Made by a program: the position numbers and the translations under genes. Shown here piece by piece: positions 33,091 to 34,685 of a stretch of 34,685 nucleotides of DNA (position 1 is its first letter; every line of letters starts with the position of its first letter). A model generated the notes under the pieces. It saw only the letters and a program-made list of their open reading frames with translations. It was not told where the DNA came from and made no database searches. Origin of the DNA: Propionibacteriaceae bacterium (lineage in GTDB: Bacteria > Actinomycetota > Actinomycetes > Propionibacteriales > Propionibacteriaceae); contig WRIC01000017.1 of the NCBI GenBank assembly GCA_009782915.1, forward strand, positions 1 through 34,685, given 5' to 3'.

Positions 33091-34347
33091 TCAGGCCTTG
33101 GGTGCTAGTCGGGTGAGTGCGTTGACCACCAGGTCATAGAAGTCGCGACCGGGACGGTCGGTGAGGTGGGAGAGCATCCGGTGGGTGAGGGTACGCACCA
33201 CCGGGATCGGCAAGCCGTAGTGAGCAGCGATTTTCATGATCTTGGGGTTGGAAATGATACGGCTAAACGTATTGCCCAGCTGGAAGTATCCACCCCATTC
33301 CTCGTGCATCTGGCGGGCGTACCCGATGAGCGCCCGCTCAGCTCCCATAGTGTTCACTCCACGTGCGTGGGCTTGAATGATATGGTCGGCAGCGAAACGA
33401 CCCGATTCCATGGCGTACGAGATCCCCTCACCATTGAAAGGGTTGATGGCGCCCGCAGCATCACCCACTAAGAGGAGCCCTTTCGCGTAGATGGGTTTGC
33501 GATTGAAACCCATGGGAAGGGCTGCCCCCTGGATGGGCCCGACCTGAGTGGTCTCGTTGAACCCCCAGTGCTGATCAAGTCCACCCAACCAGCGTTTCAT
33601 CGAATCACGCAAATCAACATGACCGAATCGTTTCGCATCGGGCAACCCCAACCCAACATTGCAGGTTCCATCATCGAGAGGGAAGCTCCACGCGTACCCC
33701 GGCAGAAGATGAGGTACGGGGGAGTCATCCCACAGCTCCAACCAGGAGTCGATGAACTCGTCGTTTGCTCGTGGTGAGGTGAAGTAGGTGCGGATAGCCA
33801 AACCTAGGGGGCGGTTCTCTATGCGATGGCGCCCCATAGCCACTCCCAAGCGGGCCGAGTTGCCATCGGCTGCCACCACCAGGGGTGCGGTGAATTGGCG
33901 ACCGTCTTTCGTGGTGACCCCAGTGATGCGTCCCCGATGGATGATGGGCGCTGCAACGTTGGTTGCGGTGAGGAGCCGTACCCCTGCGTCCATGGCACGT
34001 TGAGCAAGGAATTCATCAAACACTGACCGTCGTACTGTCATCCCGAAGTTGGGAAAGTCACTGAGCTCGGGCCACTGCATCTGATAATGGGCACGCCCCA
34101 CATGAATCCGCAACCCCTTGTTGCGTTTCCAATCCAAAGTTGAGGGCCGTACCCCCAAACTCACGAGTTCTTTGATCGCCCGCGGAGTCAACCCATCCCC
34201 ACACACTTTCTCGCGCGGAAAAGTGGTCTTCTCCAGTAGCAGTACGTCCAACCCTGCTTTCGCCAGATGGATTGCCGTCGATGATCCACCGGGCCCAGCA
34301 CCCACCACGATCACATCGGCTTCATGGGTCGAGTCTTGGCCAGTCAT
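33091..34347 (-). CDS. menJ: FAD-dependent geranylgeranyl/menaquinone reductase
   Basis: 418 residues, GGR family. FAD-binding N-terminus DVIVVGAGPGGSSTAIHLAKAG, the family block FPREKVCGDGLTPRA, VVAADGNSARLG, and the second FAD motif LLVGDAAGAINPFNGEGISYAM. Mycobacterial MenJ saturates one isoprene unit of menaquinone; archaeal relatives saturate lipid chains. The menaquinone role is inferred, as no men genes are nearby. ATG 34347 has AGGAG at 34356-34352 (4-nt spacing); ATG 34350 is possible, and the in-frame ATG 34377 has no ribosome site. It lies 13 nt behind the vapC-like stop on the same strand. Confidence 0.9.
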   Translation of the reverse strand: MTGQDSTHEADVIVVGAGPGGSSTAIHLAKAGLDVLLLEKTTFPREKVCGDGLTPRAIKELVSLGVRPSTLDWKRNKGLRIHVGRAHYQMQWPELSDFPNFGMTVRRSVFDEFLAQRAMDAGVRLLTATNVAAPIIHRGRITGVTTKDGRQFTAPLVVAADGNSARLGVAMGRHRIENRPLGLAIRTYFTSPRANDEFIDSWLELWDDSPVPHLLPGYAWSFPLDDGTCNVGLGLPDAKRFGHVDLRDSMKRWLGGLDQHWGFNETTQVGPIQGAALPMGFNRKPIYAKGLLLVGDAAGAINPFNGEGISYAMESGRFAADHIIQAHARGVNTMGAERALIGYARQMHEEWGGYFQLGNTFSRIISNPKIMKIAAHYGLPIPVVRTLTHRMLSHLTDRPGRDFYDLVVNALTRLAPKA

Positions 34348-34360
34348 CATTCTCCTTAGG

Positions 34361-34685
34361 TCAAGCGCCTTTGTCATTCTGTGTTTGCGTGCCAGTCATT
34401 GTGCGCGAAGTCGCAGAATCCAGACTCCCCAGCCCTTCAACTATGGTTTCTGGACCCTGCGAGTCGCTGCGCTCCGCAGGGTGATGGGTTGCTGGTTGGA
34501 CGGGTACGACAGTGAGCACGGCTTCTAAACCCGAAAAGTCGTGAGGGTTAGCGGTATAGAGCGGGAGTCGGCGTACTGCGGCGGTTGCGGCGATCATGAG
34601 GTCCATGCGACGCGGACGAGGGTGCCGACCAGTAGCAAGGACGAGAGCTGCAAGCTCACCGAAAACTGTGGCGGCTTCCCCGTCA
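34361..34685 (-). CDS. VapC-like PIN-domain toxin, C-terminal part, with repeat-encoded tail (partial at edge)
   Basis: Open from the right edge (frame of 34684) to TGA at 34361, 107 residues. The first 60 residues are the conserved end of a type II VapC RNase: GELAALVLATGRHPRPRRMD, then LMIAATAAVRRLPLYTANPHDFSGLEAV and LTVVPV. They include the acidic residues of the last PIN block (R-x-x-D-LMIAATA and NPHDF). The natural stop would be expected soon after VVPV; instead the frame continues for about 43 residues through repeat R5. The start, the first PIN motifs and the vapB partner lie beyond the window. Confidence 0.85.
   Translation of the reverse strand, partial: DGEAATVFGELAALVLATGRHPRPRRMDLMIAATAAVRRLPLYTANPHDFSGLEAVLTVVPVQPATHHPAERSDSQGPETIVEGLGSLDSATSRTMTGTQTQNDKGA
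34393..34488. repeat. Composite hairpin repeat R5 (full element)
   Basis: Same orientation as R3: ATTGTGCGCGAAGTCGCAGAAT hairpin remnant, CCAGACT, a spacer with CCCTTCAACTATGG, TTTCTGG, then CCCTGCGAGTC...GACTCGC-type second hairpin ending CCGCAGGGTGATGG. When reversed it matches R1 over about 90 bp. It encodes the end of the vapC-like ORF. Confidence 0.85.

Overview
The window is 34.7 kb of bacterial chromosome with moderately high G+C. It most likely comes from an actinomycete (Actinomycetota), and Propionibacteriaceae-like is my best guess. The evidence is the gene order pcrA–perM(DUF6350)–purN–purH and tsaE–tsaB–rimI–tsaD, a SAM-IV-type riboswitch, a menaquinone/geranylgeranyl reductase, and many start codons sitting 6-10 nt behind a TANNNT -10 box (leaderless mRNAs). 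The genus is inference only.

Layout. 1-124: cluster of four inverted/direct repeat copies. 191-6230 (+): pcrA helicase, perM-like membrane protein, purN, purH. 6295-7417: AbiEi/DUF559-type gene bracketed by two identical 64-bp repeats, each a near-perfect hairpin. 7471-11613 (-): MerR-GyrI regulator, large acyltransferase with SGNH domain, RibD-like reductase, rhodanese. 11631-11870: composite hairpin repeat. 11875-12648 (-) uppS, divergent from 12698-15669 (+) recO, an unknown membrane protein and purA. 15732-17522: accessory cassette of AAA_14/DUF4143 ATPase and small HD alarmone-hydrolase-like gene between two long hairpins. 17599-19049: promoter, SAM-IV-like riboswitch and an N-formylglutamate-amidohydrolase-family gene whose 3' end runs into repeats. 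19126-21856: purD, purB. 21832-26807 (-): DsbA-like and MauE/DoxX-like redox pair, ParA/MinD-like ATPase, SNF2 helicase. 26831-29301 (+): ABC exporter. 29384-32226 (+): tRNA t6A operon tsaE–tsaB–rimI–tsaD, with a repeat-derived in-frame insertion in tsaB. 32468-33007: lipoprotein. 33091-34347 (-): menJ-like reductase, preceded by a vapC-like PIN toxin gene cut by the right edge.

How it works together. The backbone is housekeeping: purine synthesis (purN, purH, purA, purD, purB), DNA repair (pcrA, recO), undecaprenyl diphosphate synthesis (uppS) and the universal t6A tRNA modification. Small accessory cassettes and a family of roughly 90-bp composite hairpin elements are scattered through it.

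The most interesting signals are: the SAM-IV-like riboswitch on an amidohydrolase gene (possible N-formylmethionine salvage); the repeat element spliced in frame into tsaB and onto the C-termini of two other proteins; two divergent gene pairs driven by back-to-back -10 boxes that share a TA; and CAT-N-ATG-tipped long hairpins flanking both accessory cassettes. All functional statements are from reading sequence and recalled family knowledge; no search or folding program was run.
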